A stretch of DNA of 64,000 bases from Erythroxylum novogranatense (taxonomy: Eukaryota > Streptophyta > Magnoliopsida > Malpighiales > Erythroxylaceae): assembly GCA_029891385.1 (NCBI GenBank), contig CM057230.1:16319372-16383371 (forward strand), read 5' to 3'. Under the pieces are notes generated by a model. That model did no database searches. It was given only the letters and a program-made list of their open reading frames with translations, and had not been told where the DNA came from. Shown here piece after piece: positions 1 to 12,702 of the stretch (position 1 is the stretch's first letter; every line of letters starts with the position of its first letter). Position numbers and translations under genes: made by a program.

Positions 1-729
1 TTAGAATGCTTTCAAATGTATCCATAACAAGAAGTGGTATTTTTGGAACATAAAAATTCAATGAATATATTTATATTACTTATAATTTGATGACGAAGAA
101 TATGCATTTTATTGTTTGAATTTTATTTTTAAGTAAGATTTATTTTAATTATTAATTTTATAATATCTCTATTTTGTATTAAGAGCGATTAATAAAAAGA
201 AAACATGTGATCTAATTAATATCAGCTTGTATTGGTCGTACCATTTTTAATTTTAAACAAAATACCATCTTAATCATAATGAACTAAAAAAGGTGATATA
301 CAATGAAAATATATTTGTTATGGTAAATGATTAAAAGTACAATTTTAATAGTTATTATCATTTTATTTTATATGGTATATTCAATTTTAGGCACAATTAT
401 TGTATTTGTTATCAATTGATTATTATTAAGTTATTAACTTTTATTTTATTTTAATAATATTTTTATTTATTCTTATAATTTCTATTTTTCATAATGATAG
501 CTTGATGAGGAACGCATCAAATTGGGTAGACATATTAAAGAAGATAATTAGTAATAAGCTCTTAATATTAGCTTTGAACATAAGCAAACTAAACTTGCAC
601 ACTTTTAGAAAGCGAATACCAATACACAATCCCAAATTAAACAGAAGTTCAAACTTACTTAAGGTTTGGATAGTGTCATAACCAAAATAAGTATGTAGAA
701 CTAGGATCACAAAGTTTAGAACACAAGTA
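1..729. other. AT-rich intergenic DNA, no gene seen
   Basis: AT-rich sequence before the first LTR. I see no ORF with recognisable protein features, no RNA gene and no clear repeat. The short minus-strand ORF at 489-710 has no family features and looks like chance. Confidence 0.6.
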
Positions 730-1069
730 TGTTAGACTAATTAAATGTCCCATGTCACTTATCAATTTGAGTCCTACATAACACACCCAAGATAATGATT
801 ATTGGGTATTATTGACTGGGTCTCAAATGGGTCACAGACCCTTTTCCTCTCTCTTCTACTTACCAAAGGACATGTCCATTGGAGATGTTATATAAGTTGA
901 AACAACTTATTTCATCATAATGATTCGGAAATTATTTTTCTAACCATTGAGGAAAACTCTAACGAAAGAAGACGAGAGGAAATAAAACGCATTCAAGCAA
1001 ATCGACATCTCACAATAAACGTTATGGATACGGGTACGCATAACGAATCGATCTTATAATAGTTTTATA
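730..1069 (+). repeat. 5' LTR of copia C1
   Basis: Begins TGTTAGAC and matches 12363-12702 at a constant offset of 11633. The expected terminal CA reads TA here (1068-1069) while the partner keeps CA, so this copy's end has mutated. The PBS begins three bases further on. Confidence 0.88.
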
Positions 1070-1071
1070 AT

Positions 1072-1083
1072 TGGTATCAAAGC
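1072..1083 (+). promoter_or_regulatory. Primer binding site of C1 (tRNA-iMet type)
   Basis: TGGTATCAAAGC lies just inside the 5' LTR and differs by one base from the common plant copia site TGGTATCAGAGC, which pairs with the 3' end of initiator tRNA-Met. The same site recurs after the 3' LTR at 12705-12716. Confidence 0.85.
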
Positions 1084-1797
1084 CTGATTATTCGTTATCG
1101 GGATCTGTCGTATAATGATGCATGATTTACCGAATATGTTTCTGTAATTAATGTCTTATTTATTGTCTGGGTACTGTGGAATGATTCACGGTAATGTATG
1201 TTTTGTCATCCACCGTGTATCAATTATGTATGATTGTGTTTTGAAATGAATGTATGATAATGGTCATGTATGCTTCTGGAAATTAAAGGATGAAATGAAT
1301 GTTTGTCAAGTGCCAGAAACGAATATGAAACTTGATTGTTGACATAATATAAATAATGAGATATTGCTTCGGTCATGGATCTGTTATTATATTGATCATG
1401 CTTGAAACCGAAACCACGATATGCTCTTCATAATACTTCAAATGGTTTTCTTGCCCTCTGTGATTATTATGTTAACCAGAAATGCTTATGAGTTTTGTGG
1501 TTGCTTATGGATAGTTTTCGGTTGGGAGAAAGAACCGAAAACAAATTGCTTCATGTTTATATGGGTTATGTTTGTTGCGTTTCTGAAATGTTTGGTACTG
1601 CCTTCTTTCATGTTGTGTTTTGTTCTATTCTTCAATATCCACGCATATCCGAAGAATGATTTTGGGTTTTAATGGTGGAAAGAAAGAAAACGAAACTTAT
1701 GGGTTAGAGTGAGAAAATCAATGGGTTTTGGATCATGTAATGACTACCGTAGAAACGATGGTGGATTATGGTTTTGTTGGATCAAACCAAGATATGG
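1084..1797 (+). other. C1 untranslated leader, part 1
   Basis: Noncoding leader between the C1 primer binding site and the G1 insertion. Its first part (to 1287) is repeated at 12703-12920. The ORF at 1421-1672 lies in it and shows no gag-like feature. Confidence 0.6.
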
Positions 1798-1802
1798 AAG
1801 AG
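1798..1802. repeat. Target-site duplication of G1 (left copy)
   Basis: AAGAG directly precedes the left G1 LTR. The same five bases at 7010-7014 directly follow the right LTR. A 5-bp duplication is usual for Ty3/gypsy integrases. Confidence 0.92.
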
Positions 1803-2210
1803 TGATAGCACGAAGTAAAGAAAGAATGAAATGTTTGAAGAGAAGAAGATAGAAAGATGTTATCTTGGGGTAAAAAAAACATCGATATCCTCCCTTCATT
1901 CACTTGACTGCCTTTAAATACAAATAACTTCCTAAATTTGTGGAACTCCCACAGCTACAAACAAGGAATTTAAATTGATCACGTTGGTGGATCTCCCACC
2001 TACAGCAACAGGAATTAAAAATGACAGAAACATCTAACTACTACTTCCAGAACTGGTACACGATGTTCCAGAGCTGGTACACGACGAGGATGTTATTGAG
2101 TGGTAACTGAAATAGAAACAAGTCAATGCAGATAAAGAAAACAAGCCATTATCTCACGTTCATTACACGTTCGGCACACATGTATTGGACACGTGAATAT
2201 TCTGCTATCA
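1803..2210 (-). repeat. 3' LTR of gypsy G1
   Basis: 408 bp, TGATAGCA...TGCTATCA, matching 6602-7009 with 5 mismatches. Since the element runs on the minus strand, this is its downstream LTR. Its edge supplies the pol stop codon at 2208-2210. Confidence 0.95.
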
Positions 2211-5200
2211 GTCCACCCGCCCTGCAAGGTCCTTGTCCTCAAGGACAAAAGTTGGATATGCCTTTGAGAACCATATGAGATTTTCCCACGTTGCATCTAC
2301 TTCCGAAGCACCCACCCACTTAACAAGAACTTCAGTCACTAGTCTGTAACGTCCTTTCTGGGTAACACGCTTCTCCAATATCTTCTCAGGTGTGGGTAAC
2401 ATTATGGAGTCATCAGTAATAGGAGGCAAAGTAGAGACAGGCGGTGGTCTATCACCAAGATGTTTCTGCAAAACGCTGACATGGAACACATTGTGTATTT
2501 TGGCATCTTCAGGTAGACGAAGACGATAAGCAACAGAACTAATCTTCTCCAAAATTTCAAAAGGTCCATAAAAACGAGGGGAGAGTTTAAGAGAGCTGCA
2601 AAAAAACCACCGAAGTTTGTCTATAGGGTTGTAACTTCAAGTACACATAATCACCCACTTGGAACTCCACTTCTCTTCTATGTTTATCAGCTTGAACTTT
2701 CATTCGCTCCTGGGCTAACTGCAAGTTCCTTTTTAAATCACGGAGGACAACGACACGATCTTTGAGATAAGCATCCACAGCAGCCACCTGCGTTGTGCCT
2801 AGAATATATTGACTTATGGTAGGCGGCGGCCTCCCATACACTACTTCAAAAGGAGATATTTTTATAGCTGAGTGCTTAATCGTATTATAACTCAATTCAG
2901 CCCAAGGTAGCCATTCACTCCATTTCTGCTGTTGTTCTCCTGAAAAACATCGCAAATATTGTTCCAAAATCCTGTTAAGGACTTTGGTTTGTCCGTCACT
3001 TTGGGGATGATAACTGGAGCTCATCTTGAGTTCAGTGCCCTGCAGTTTAAACAATTGAGACCAAAATAAACTTACAAAAACCTTGTCACGATCACTAACG
3101 ATGGAGCGTGGAATCCCATGGAGTTTGACGATGTGGTTGATGAATTCGACGACAACAGTGATGGCAGTAAAAGGATGACGTAATGGAACCAGGTGACAAT
3201 ATTTAGAGAGACGATCAACCACCACTAGTATGACTGTATAACCATGGGATGGAGGCAGTCTTTCAATGAAATCCATCGATATGTCTATCCAAACCGTCTC
3301 CGGAATAGGGAGAGGATGCATGAGTCCTGCAGGCTTCAATGTTTCATATTTATTCAGTTGACAGATAACACAAGTCTGAATAAACTCCTTCACCATTCTA
3401 TTCAATCCTGGCCATTGGAAAGTTTGATGAATTTTTGAAACAGTCTTTTCATACCCGAAATGCCCTCCCAACGGTGAAGAATGAAATTCTTTTAAGACCA
3501 AAGGAATTAAAAAGCTATGAGGACTCAGGAAAATTTTCCCATTCAAAAAATAAACGCCATCTTTCACCTGGAAATCTTGCACAGTGGCTTTTTGTTGAGA
3601 GATGTTTTTATAGAATGAGTCCTCTCTAACTTCTGCTTGTAATTTCTTCCACCAATCAGCTATCGGCAGGGATATAGCGGTCATTTGGAATTCTCCCAAG
3701 CGAGATAAAGCATCTGGACCTTGGTTCTCTTGACCCCTCCGATATTCTATTTTATAATCATATCCCATAAGTTTCGGTAACCATCTTGCCTGAGCAGGAG
3801 TCGTGATTCGTTGCTCTAAGAGAAACTTGAGACTTTTCTGATCCGTTCGAACAATGAATGGTCGACCAAGGAGATAAGGATGCCATTTTCGGATCGCCTT
3901 TACGATTGCCAACATCTCTTTCTCATATGTGGAAAGGTTCAATGCGACTCCCTTTAATGCTTCGTTGTAATAGGCTATTGCTCTTTGATTTTGTGACAAG
4001 ATAGCTCCTATCCCTGTTCCGCTTGCATCACTTTCAACAATAAATTGTTGAGTGAAGTCTGGTAAAGCTAAAATGGGAGGAGATGACAATGCCTCCTTCA
4101 GTCTAGCAAATGCCTCCGCGGCTTCTGTAGTCCAAGAAAACCCATCCTTAGTCAATAATCGAGTGAGGGGAGCAGCTATACCTCCAAAATTTCTGATAAA
4201 TTTTTTGTAGTAGCCGGCAAGCCCGAGGAAGCCTCGCACACTCTTTGGATTTGTAGGTTGTGGCCAATCCTTAACGGCTACAATTTTCTTGGGATCTACT
4301 GCTACTCCCTATTTTGAAATCAAATGACCCAAATATTCCACCCCTGTGACTCCAAATCTACATTTTGACAACTTTGCAAATAACTGATGAGAAGCGAGAG
4401 TCTGTAAAACGATTTCCAAGTGATTTAAATGTTCTTGCCAATTCCTGCTGTACACAAGAATGTCATCAAAGAAAATAAGAATAAACTTTCGTAAATAAGG
4501 GCGGAAGATATCGTTCATCAGATCTTGAAACGTTGCAGGAGCATTGGTGAGACCGAATGGCATAACTACGAATTCGTAGTGGCCTTCATGCGTTCGAAAA
4601 GCTGTCTTGTGTATATCTTCTTCCTTGACACGGATTTGGTGGTAGCCTGACCGCAAATCTAATTTAGACTAAACCTCAGAGCCATGTAGTTCATCCAAGA
4701 GTTCATCAATGACAGGAATCGGGAATTTGTCCTTCACTGTTACTTCGTTCAAAGCCCTGTAATCGATACAAAATCTCCAACTTCCGTCGGACTTTTTGAC
4801 TAACAAAACAGGTGATGAAAATGGACTCCTACTAGGACGTATCAGTCCCGATGAAAGCAATTCATGAACCATCTTTTCAATCTCAATTTTTTTATAAAAG
4901 GGATAACGATAAGGTCTTACTGAGATTGGTTTGCTGTTAGGTAGAAGCGGAATGTGGTGATTTTGTGCACGCTCTGGTGGTAGAGTCATAGGTTGGGCAA
5001 ACATATGGCGGTATCTTGTGAGAACTTATTGTATTTCAGGGTGAGACGTTGAGGTAGGGGCACTTTCTAAGGCGTCAATCTGCAAGAAAAATGTGGGTCC
5101 ATATGTCATATGAAGTTCTTTTCTCTGTAGTGGTTCTAATTCTCCCCTTTTGATGCCATGAAAAGTATGAAGCTGGTCTCCCTTCTTTATGGTCATGGTC

Positions 5201-6585
5201 AGATTGGCATAATTCGTCTCTACCGGTCCCAGAGTGCCCAACCATTGAATTCCTAAAACAATCGGGTATGCTGCAACTGGAAGAACAAAAAAATCTGCCG
5301 ACGTGTGATATCCTTGAATGATCAAGGAAAGGTTAAAACATCTTCCATGACAAATCATCTTTTCTTTATTAGCAATAGTAATTTGTAGTGGAATATCTTG
5401 GGTTACCGTTAAGTCGCATAACTCCACCAAATTCTGATCCACGAAGTTATGAGTACTACCGCTATAGATGAGAATCGCTACATCACGTCCCTTTAAGTTC
5501 CCTCGCAACCGTAAGGTTTGAGGGTGATCTGTTCTTGCCATAGCATGCAACGATATATCCGGAACTGTATCGGTAATTTCTGTTGTTGTGATCTCCTCCG
5601 GTTCAAACTCCAAAGTGTCCTTAATGGCAAAAAATTGAGGCTTCTGACAGCGATGGCCTGGACTGTATCGCTCGTCACAGTAATAGCACAATCCCTTATC
5701 TCTTCGCTCTTTTGCTTCTTGAACAGAGATCCTGCGAAAAGAAGTTTGGTTGTTGGCAGTTTTGGTTGTAGGTGGAGGTCCCAGAATGCTTGGTTGCACA
5801 CTGCTCTTGTTAGTCCAAATGAGTCGATTGCTGTTTATATTTTTCTTGTGCAAGTTCAGCTTCTCTTCCACCAATTTTGCTACTCTAATGGCGTCAGTTA
5901 ATCGTCGCAGTTGTTTAATCTTCACATCTAACCGAATCTCATCTTTGAGTCCTGCAATGAAACATCCCATCAAAAAAGATTGGGGCAAGTTATCAATACG
6001 ATGAGAAAGTTTCTCGAATTCTTCCTGATAAGTGACAACAGTAGAGGTTTGTTTGAGGCGAGTGATTTCTTCTGAAGGATCTTCGTAATCAGTTGGTCCA
6101 AATCTGATAAGAAGTGCCTTTGTAAATTCCTCCCATACCACGGGCCCTTGAAATTTTTCATACCATCGATGCCATTGCAAGGCAATGCCCTCCAAATGGA
6201 ATGAGGCGAGGTCGACTTGGTGTTCAGCTGCAATCCCTCCGAATTTGAAATACTGCTCTGCTTTGTACACCCACCCCTGTGCATCTGTACCATCGAACTT
6301 AGGAAATTGAAGCTTGAGATTGTGTTGGTTGTGAGCAAGTAAAGTGTTTTGGAGAGAGGTGTTCCTCGGGTGAGAGTTATTGTCATGGCCAAAAGGATTT
6401 TCATCTTTGTTCTCATGAGTTTGGCGAGAGTTCTGTTGAAAAACCTCCATAGTTTGAACTTTGGAGAGCAGGGTTTGCATGGTTGAATGAATTTGATCAA
6501 ACATGGATTCATGCCTACCGAGTGCTTCTTGTACCTCGTTTCGAAACTCGGCATTAGACTGTTGTCGTGTTCCCATTGAAGTCAT
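2208..6585 (-). pseudogene. G1 gag-pol polyprotein, disrupted
   Basis: One long frame would encode capsid, zinc knuckle, aspartic protease, reverse transcriptase, RNase H, integrase and a chromodomain-like tail. The start is taken at 6585, the first ATG after the primer binding site; the open frame reaches upstream to 6702, inside the LTR. Seen in order: gag region, zinc knuckle CYYCDERYSPGHRC, protease motif YSGSTHNF where active enzymes have DSGST, RT with FFDDIL, RNase H, HHCC-type integrase, and a chromodomain-like end (KWVGASEVDATWE). Stops in frame lie at 5026-5028 (TAA), 4669-4671 (TAG) and 4309-4311 (TAG). A run of seven A at 2600-2606 shifts the frame by one base before the tail, which resumes near 2552. 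Confidence 0.93.
2211..2224 (-). promoter_or_regulatory. Polypurine tract of G1
   Basis: On the minus strand a G-rich stretch (CAGGGCGGGTGGAC) abuts the 3' LTR, the expected place for the plus-strand primer. It also encodes the last pol residues. Confidence 0.75.
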
Positions 6586-6600
6586 CCGGCTCTCATACCA
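6585..6600 (-). promoter_or_regulatory. Primer binding site of G1
   Basis: On the minus strand TGGTATGAGAGCC starts one base inside the 5' LTR. It matches the tRNA-iMet-type site with one change and ends next to the gag ATG at 6585. Confidence 0.85.
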
Positions 6601-6601
6601 A

Positions 6602-7009
6602 TGATAGCACGAAGTAAAGAAAGAAGGAAATGTTTGAAGAGAAGAAGATAGAAAGATGTTATCTTGGGGTAAAAAAAACGTCGATATCCTCCCTTCATTC
6701 ACTTGACTGCCTTTAAATACAAATAACTTCCTAAATTTGTGGAACTCCCACAGCTACAAACAAGGAATTTAAATTGATCACGTTGGTGGATCTCCCACCT
6801 ACAGCAACAGGAATTAAAAATGACAGAAACATCTAACTACTACTTCCAGAACTGGTACACGATGTTCCAGAGCTGGTACATGACGAGGATGTTATTGAGT
6901 GGTAACTGAAATAGAAACAAGTCAATGCAGATAAGGAAAACAAGCCATTATCTCACGTTCATTACACGTTCGGCACACATGTATTGGACACGTGAATATT
7001 TTGCTATCA
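6602..7009 (-). repeat. 5' LTR of gypsy G1
   Basis: Partner of 1803-2210, same length and same inverted ends. It should hold the element's promoter. The gag frame stays open into it but the coding start is placed outside. Confidence 0.95.
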
Positions 7010-7014
7010 AAGAG
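7010..7014. repeat. Target-site duplication of G1 (right copy)
   Basis: AAGAG, identical to 1798-1802. Confidence 0.92.
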
Positions 7015-7915
7015 AAGGCAAAAGAAACGTAGGAAGAAACGAAATTAAAAAAAAAAAGAAAAAACACAAAGAATCGGTGAAGAAGACGATGAACAGCGTC
7101 TAAGGCTGGAGGAGGCGATGCAGCCCTTTGCTTCCGGACGGGCTTTCAGGCCCAGAAATTCTCTTATGGACTGGTTTTTTGTTGCTTTTTGGGCCATTAA
7201 GGGTTATAATGAGTCAATAAATATTTATGGCCCAATCATAATGGATTATTTAATTCATAATTGATTTATACATAATATAATTTTAGAAATTAGTACCATA
7301 TTATATATTTCTTTGGTACTTTGAATATTTATATTATGTAATAATAGGAATTAAATTTTCCTAGTATAAGTTGAATGTAATACATGACATTATAGACATT
7401 TTGAATAGTTTGTTTGTCACCAAAGTGACCAAACTAGTTAAATTAAATTTTGTCATGTATAATAATTGTCCAATTAAATGATTATTGCATGGAAAGCTTG
7501 TTAGTCACCAAAGTGGCCTAGCTTGAAAATTTTAATCATTTAATTGGGATTTGTTTCAATTGTTCATTATAATAGGATGCTACAATGGCATAAAGGTTGA
7601 ATTGAACAATTGAGATTATTAATTATAACGCTAGAAGGTCACCCAGAGGTGGACCATTGCTTATAATTAATGACATTAAAGGGATTTTATCAACATATTA
7701 AGTTAATATGATTATACATCCAAAGATAACATACATATTGACTGTAATACGTTTGATTGTCCATTATAGTATTATATATAAGCATCATACTAGGTTATTT
7801 CTGTGTATTTAAATTTCACTCAAAGGAGGATTTAAATGCATAATTAATGTTTATTAGTTAGTTTGAATCCATTTAGGTTTACTCAAAGCATTAATGTGAA
7901 CTATATGTTGTATGT
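7015..7915 (+). other. C1 untranslated leader, part 2
   Basis: Continuation of the C1 leader after the G1 insertion. AT-rich, no ORF of interest. Several short phrases around 'gtcaccaaagtg' recur near 7416 and 7505, suggesting weak internal repetition. Confidence 0.5.
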
Positions 7916-10900
7916 GCAGCATCTACTAGTTTGTTCGCCTTAGGCAATGGCTTGATTAAATTCAATGGTCTGAATTATGAGGATTGGTTCGAACAAATCC
8001 AGTTTCAACTGGGTGTAATAGATTTAGACTTAGCCATAATTTTAGACGTAAGGCCTGAAGCCATAACTGAGGCCAGTTCTGAAGTTGACAAATCTTATAA
8101 TGAGGCTTGGGAACGGTTTAATAGGCTGTGCTTGAATTTAATGTGAATGACGATCGCCGAAAATGTCAAGCCATCAATGCCTAAAGCGGACAATGCAAAG
8201 GAGTTCATGTTGAAGCTGAAAGAATACTCCCAATCTGATATAACTGACAAGTCCATAGTAGGGACTTTAATGAGTGAGCTAACGACCAAGAAATTTGAAT
8301 GGTCACAACCCATTCATGATCATGTAACTCATATGTCAAACCTAGCTGCAAAGTTGAAATCCATGGGTATGGATGTGAGTGAGTCATTTCTAGTACAGTT
8401 TATTATCAACTCCCTTCCTGTAGAATTTGGCCAGTTTCAGGTGAATTATAACACCATTAAAGAAAAATAAAACCTTCAAGAAATAAAGGCCATGTTGGTT
8501 CGGGAGGAAGGGAGATTGAAGAAAATAAAGGACCACTCCATTCATCTCACATTTCATCAAGGTGCTAGTAGCAGCAAGAATAAACCACGAAAGAAAGGCA
8601 AAGAGAAGGACAAAGCTCTCATCAAAGTTAATGAGGGTCGAATCAAGAAAGATAAGAGGTGCCACTTCTGTAAGAAGCCTGGCCACTTTCAGAAAGAACG
8701 TCCGAAAAGAAAGGCTTGGTTAAAAAAGAAAGGTACATACTATGTCTCAGTATGTTTTGAATCAAATCTTATTGATGTGCCTAAAAATACTTGGTGGTTA
8801 GATTCTGGTGCTACTACTTATATGTCAAATGTTAAGCAGGGATTCCTTACAATCCAGACCATAAACGGAACTGAAAAGTTCTTGTATGTGGGAAACAGAA
8901 TGAAGGCACGGATAGAGGGCATTGGGACGTACAGATTGATCTTGGATACTGGATGTTACTTAGATCTAGAAAAGTGTCTTTATGTTCCTGAATGTGCTAG
9001 GAATTTAGTTTCTGTTGCAAAATTGGATGACTTAGGATTTTAATTCAAGATTGGAAACAATGTCTTTTCATTGTATAAACATAAGTACTATTATGGTTCT
9101 GGTACATTAATTGATTGTTTATATCTTTTCAATCTTGATGTTGATTTTGCTAAATCTCTGTTTCATGTTGACCATATTATAGGAAATAAAAGTAGTGCAC
9201 ATAATGAATGTTCTGCTTTTTTGTGGCATAAAAGATTAGGTCATATATCCAAAGAAAGGGTACAAAGGTTGGTGAAAAATGAAATCTTACCTCTATTGGA
9301 TTTTGTTGACTGGGATATATGTATGGATTGCATTAAAGGCAAGCAAACCAAACATATATCAAAACATCCAGCCACAAGAAGTAACGCATTACTTGAATTA
9401 ATACACACTGACATCTGTGGTCATTTCGACGTTCCTTCTTGGGGCGGTGAAAAATATTTCATTACCTTTATTGATGACTTCTCACGATATGGATATGTTT
9501 ATCTGCTACATAAGAAGTTTCAGTGTGTGGACATCCTAGAGGTGTTCATTACTGAGATAGAAAGGCAGTTAGATAGAAAAGTAAAAATAGTAAGGTCTGA
9601 TAGAGGTGGTGAATATTATGGAAAATTTTATGAAAGTGGACAATGTCCAGGTCCATTTGCAAATTTTCTTGCTAGTCGAGGCATATGTGCACAATACACA
9701 ATGCCTGGTACACCACAACAAAATGGTGTAGTTGAAAGGAGGAATCGTACTTTGATGGAAATGGTTAGGAGCATGTTAAGTAATAGTACTATACCTTTAT
9801 CATTGTGGATGCATGCATTAAAGACCGCTACGTATCTGCTAAATAGGATTCCTAGTAAGGCAGTTCCTAAGACACCTTATGAACTGTGGACGGGAAGAAA
9901 ACCTAGTTTACGACACCTCCACGTTTGGGGTTGTCCGGCAGAAGTAAGGCTGTATAATCCAAATGAAAAGAAGCTCGATGCGAGAACCGTTAGTGGTTAT
10001 TTCATCGGCTATCCCGAAAAGTCAAAAGGGTATAGATTTTATTGTCCTAATCATAGTACGAGAATAGTTGAGTCTGGAAACGCTCGGTTCATTGAGAATG
10101 GTCAAATCAGTGGGAGTGGAGAAACACGAAAAGTGGATATTCACGAGAATCGAGTAGAAACTACTCAAAGTCGAGTAGAATCTACTGTATCAGACGTGAT
10201 TCCACCGGTTGTTATTCCTGTTGTTGCATCACGAACACGCAACATACCGGAACAACAAATTAATGTTCCAATTCCACAAATTGAACATATTAATGACGAA
10301 CCAGCTAATAATGATCAAGTTACAAATGATCAAGTAATGTCACAAGACGTAGCATTACGAAGGTCTGTAAGGCAAAGAAGACTAGCTATCTCAAGTGACT
10401 ATGAAGTTTAATCACTTGAACATGAATGTGACATGAGCATTGATAAAGATCCAGGCTCGTTCAAACAAGCCATGGAATGTAACAATTCTGAAAAATGGTT
10501 CAATGTTATGCAAGAAGAGTTGAAATCAATGGATGACAACAATGTCTGGGAATTAACTAAGTTGCCAGAAGGTGCAAAGCAAGTGGGTTGTAAATGGGTC
10601 TTTAAGACCAAACGAGACTCACAAGGCAACATTGAAAGATATAAAGCCAGACTTGTTGCCAAGGGTTACACTCAGAAGGATGGTATTGATTACAAAGAGA
10701 CCTTCTCTCCAGTTTCAAAGGAGGACTCTTTGAGAATTGTTATGGCACTGGTAGCTCATTATGATTTAGAACTTCACCAAATGGACGTAAAAATTGCCTT
10801 TCTTAATGGTGACTTGGAAGAAGAAGTATATATGGACCAACCGGAAGGTTTTGTGACCACAAGAAAGGAACGATTAGTGTGTAAATTAAAGAAGTCAATA

Positions 10901-12023
10901 TATGGACTGAAACAAGCTTTCTGACAATGGTATCTTAAGTTTAATGATATCATTACGTCTTATGGTTTTGTAGAAAACACCGTTGATCGGTGTATCTGCA
11001 TGAAGGTGAGTGGGAGCAAGTTCATAATATTAGTTCTATATGTTGACGATATTCTTCTTGCTGCGAATAATGTTGTTTTGTTATATGATGTAAAAAATTT
11101 TCTTTCTAACAATTTCGAAATGAAAGATATGAGTGAGGCATCCTATGTGATAGGAATAGAAATATTCCGGGATAGATCACAAGGATTGTTAGGATTGTCT
11201 CAGAAAGGATATATAGAGAAAATATTAGAAAGATTTAAAATGGACAAATGCTTCGTAGGGATAGTTCCAATTCAGAAAGGGGACAAATTTAGTCTAATGC
11301 AATGTCCACGAAATGATTTGGAACGTAAGGACATGGAGTCTATTCCTTATGCGTCAGTAGTTGGGAGTTTAATGTATGCTCAAACATGCACTAGGCCAGA
11401 TATCAGTTTTGCTGTTGGAATGCTAGGACGATATCAAAGTAATCCTGGACTGACTGGATCATTGGAAAGCTGCAAAGAAAGTCCTTAGATACTTACAAGG
11501 CACTAAGGACTATATGCTTACATATAAAAAATCAACTCATCTTGAAGTGATAGCTTACTCGGATTCAGACTATGCCGGTTGTATAGACTCACGAAAATCT
11601 ACATTTGACTATTAGTTGGAGGAGCAGTTTCATGGAAAAGTGGAAAGCAGTCTGTCATTGCTACTTCCACTATGGAGGCAGAATTTGTAGCGTGCTTTGA
11701 GGCTACAGTTCATGGATTGTGGATGCGGAACTTTATCTTAGGTCTTGGTCTTGTCGACGATGATTGCTGCACCGTTAAGAATTTATTGTGACAATTCCGC
11801 AGCCGTATTCTTCTCTAAGAATGATAAATATTCCAAGGGTGCGAAACACATGGATTTGAAGTATTTGTCTGTGAAAGAAGAAGTGCAAAAACATAAAGTG
11901 TCAATTGAGCATATTGGTACCGCTCTTATGATAGCGGATCCGTTAACGAAAGGCTTACCGCCCAAAACATTTATTGGTCATGTTGAACTTATGGGCCTTA
12001 TAGATAAGTCCTTGTTAGTATAG
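7916..12023 (+). pseudogene. C1 gag-pol polyprotein, disrupted
   Basis: Decayed copia polyprotein in one main frame. No in-frame ATG opens it; gag similarity begins near 7919-7931. Seen in order: gag with zinc knuckle CHFCKKPGHFQKE (last Cys of the CCHC set replaced), protease motif LDSGATTYMS, pre-integrase HKRLGHIS, integrase core ([25 protein letters not shown]), RT start CKWVFKTKRD, LYVDDILLA, RNase H end (IYCDNSAAVFFSKND, IADPLTKGLP). Stops lie at 8144-8146, 8468-8470, 9041-9043, 10409-10411 and 10922-10924. The TGA at 10922 stands where CGA (Arg) is usual. After about 11450 the frame shifts, a short stretch near 11610 is lost, and the last part (11745-12023) is in another frame. Confidence 0.92.
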
Positions 12024-12349
12024 TATTCTGACATGTATATATACATATCATTGTCTTGCTTGAATTGTTATGACACTTGTTGAATTCAATTACAGTCTTA
12101 TGTTTTTGCTCACTTATTGGTTATCCACATTATGTTGTATACAATAATTATTATTTGTGAGATAACAATTACCAAATTACCCACTTAAAATTTGATGAGT
12201 TGAGTTGATTCTGTGATACATGGAAGGAATTAGGTTATATAACTTGTGACCGCCATGATCCCATCAGCTTAATTCAATTACGGGTGACTTGATCGATTCC
12301 ATGTATTGTGTGCACTTAAAGTTGTTGGATCATCAAGTCGTAATATGGG

Positions 12350-12362
12350 TCAAGTGGGAGAT
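12350..12362 (+). promoter_or_regulatory. Polypurine tract of C1
   Basis: TCAAGTGGGAGAT lies directly before the 3' LTR, a common copia purine tract form. Confidence 0.8.
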
Positions 12363-12702
12363 TGTTAGACTAATTAAATGTCCCATGTCACTTATCAATT
12401 TGAGTCCTATATAATGCACCCAAGATAATGGTTATTGGGTATTATTGACTAGGTCTCAAATGGGTCACATACCCTTTTTCTCTCTCGTCTACTTACCAAA
12501 GGACATGTCCATTGGAGATGTTATATAAGTTGAAACAACTTATTTCATCATAACGATTCGGAAATTATTTTTCTAACCATTGAGGAAAACTCTAACGAAA
12601 GAAGACGAGAGGAAATAAAACGCATTCAAGCAAATCGACATCTCACAATAAACGCTATGGATACGGGTACGCATAACGAATCGATCCTATAATAGTTTTA
12701 CA
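12363..12702 (+). repeat. 3' LTR of copia C1
   Basis: 340 bp from TGTTAGAC to TTACA, matching 730-1069 with about 12 mismatches. Confidence 0.9.

Larger units (their letters stand above)
1803..7009 (-). mobile_element. Ty3/gypsy chromovirus G1, nested in copia C1
   Basis: A structurally complete 5207-bp element on the minus strand: 408-bp LTRs at both ends, PBS, purine-rich tract, and gag, protease, RT, RNase H, integrase and a chromodomain-like tail in gypsy order. Each LTR ends in the inverted pair TGATAGCA/TGCTATCA and the element is framed by the TSD AAGAG. The LTRs differ at 5 positions by hand count, so insertion is fairly recent. The chromodomain-like end and compact size suggest a chromovirus (Reina-like is my guess). 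Its frame carries three stops, one frameshift and a protease active-site change, so it cannot move by its own proteins. Confidence 0.95.

Noticed and set aside
3244..3629. Plus-strand ORFs inside G1
   Set aside because: They lie opposite the integrase and RT coding strand, have no family features, and are shadows.
5493..6554. Other-frame ORFs opposite or overlapping G1 gag
   Set aside because: Shadow frames of the gag-protease frame, which shows zinc knuckle and protease motifs.
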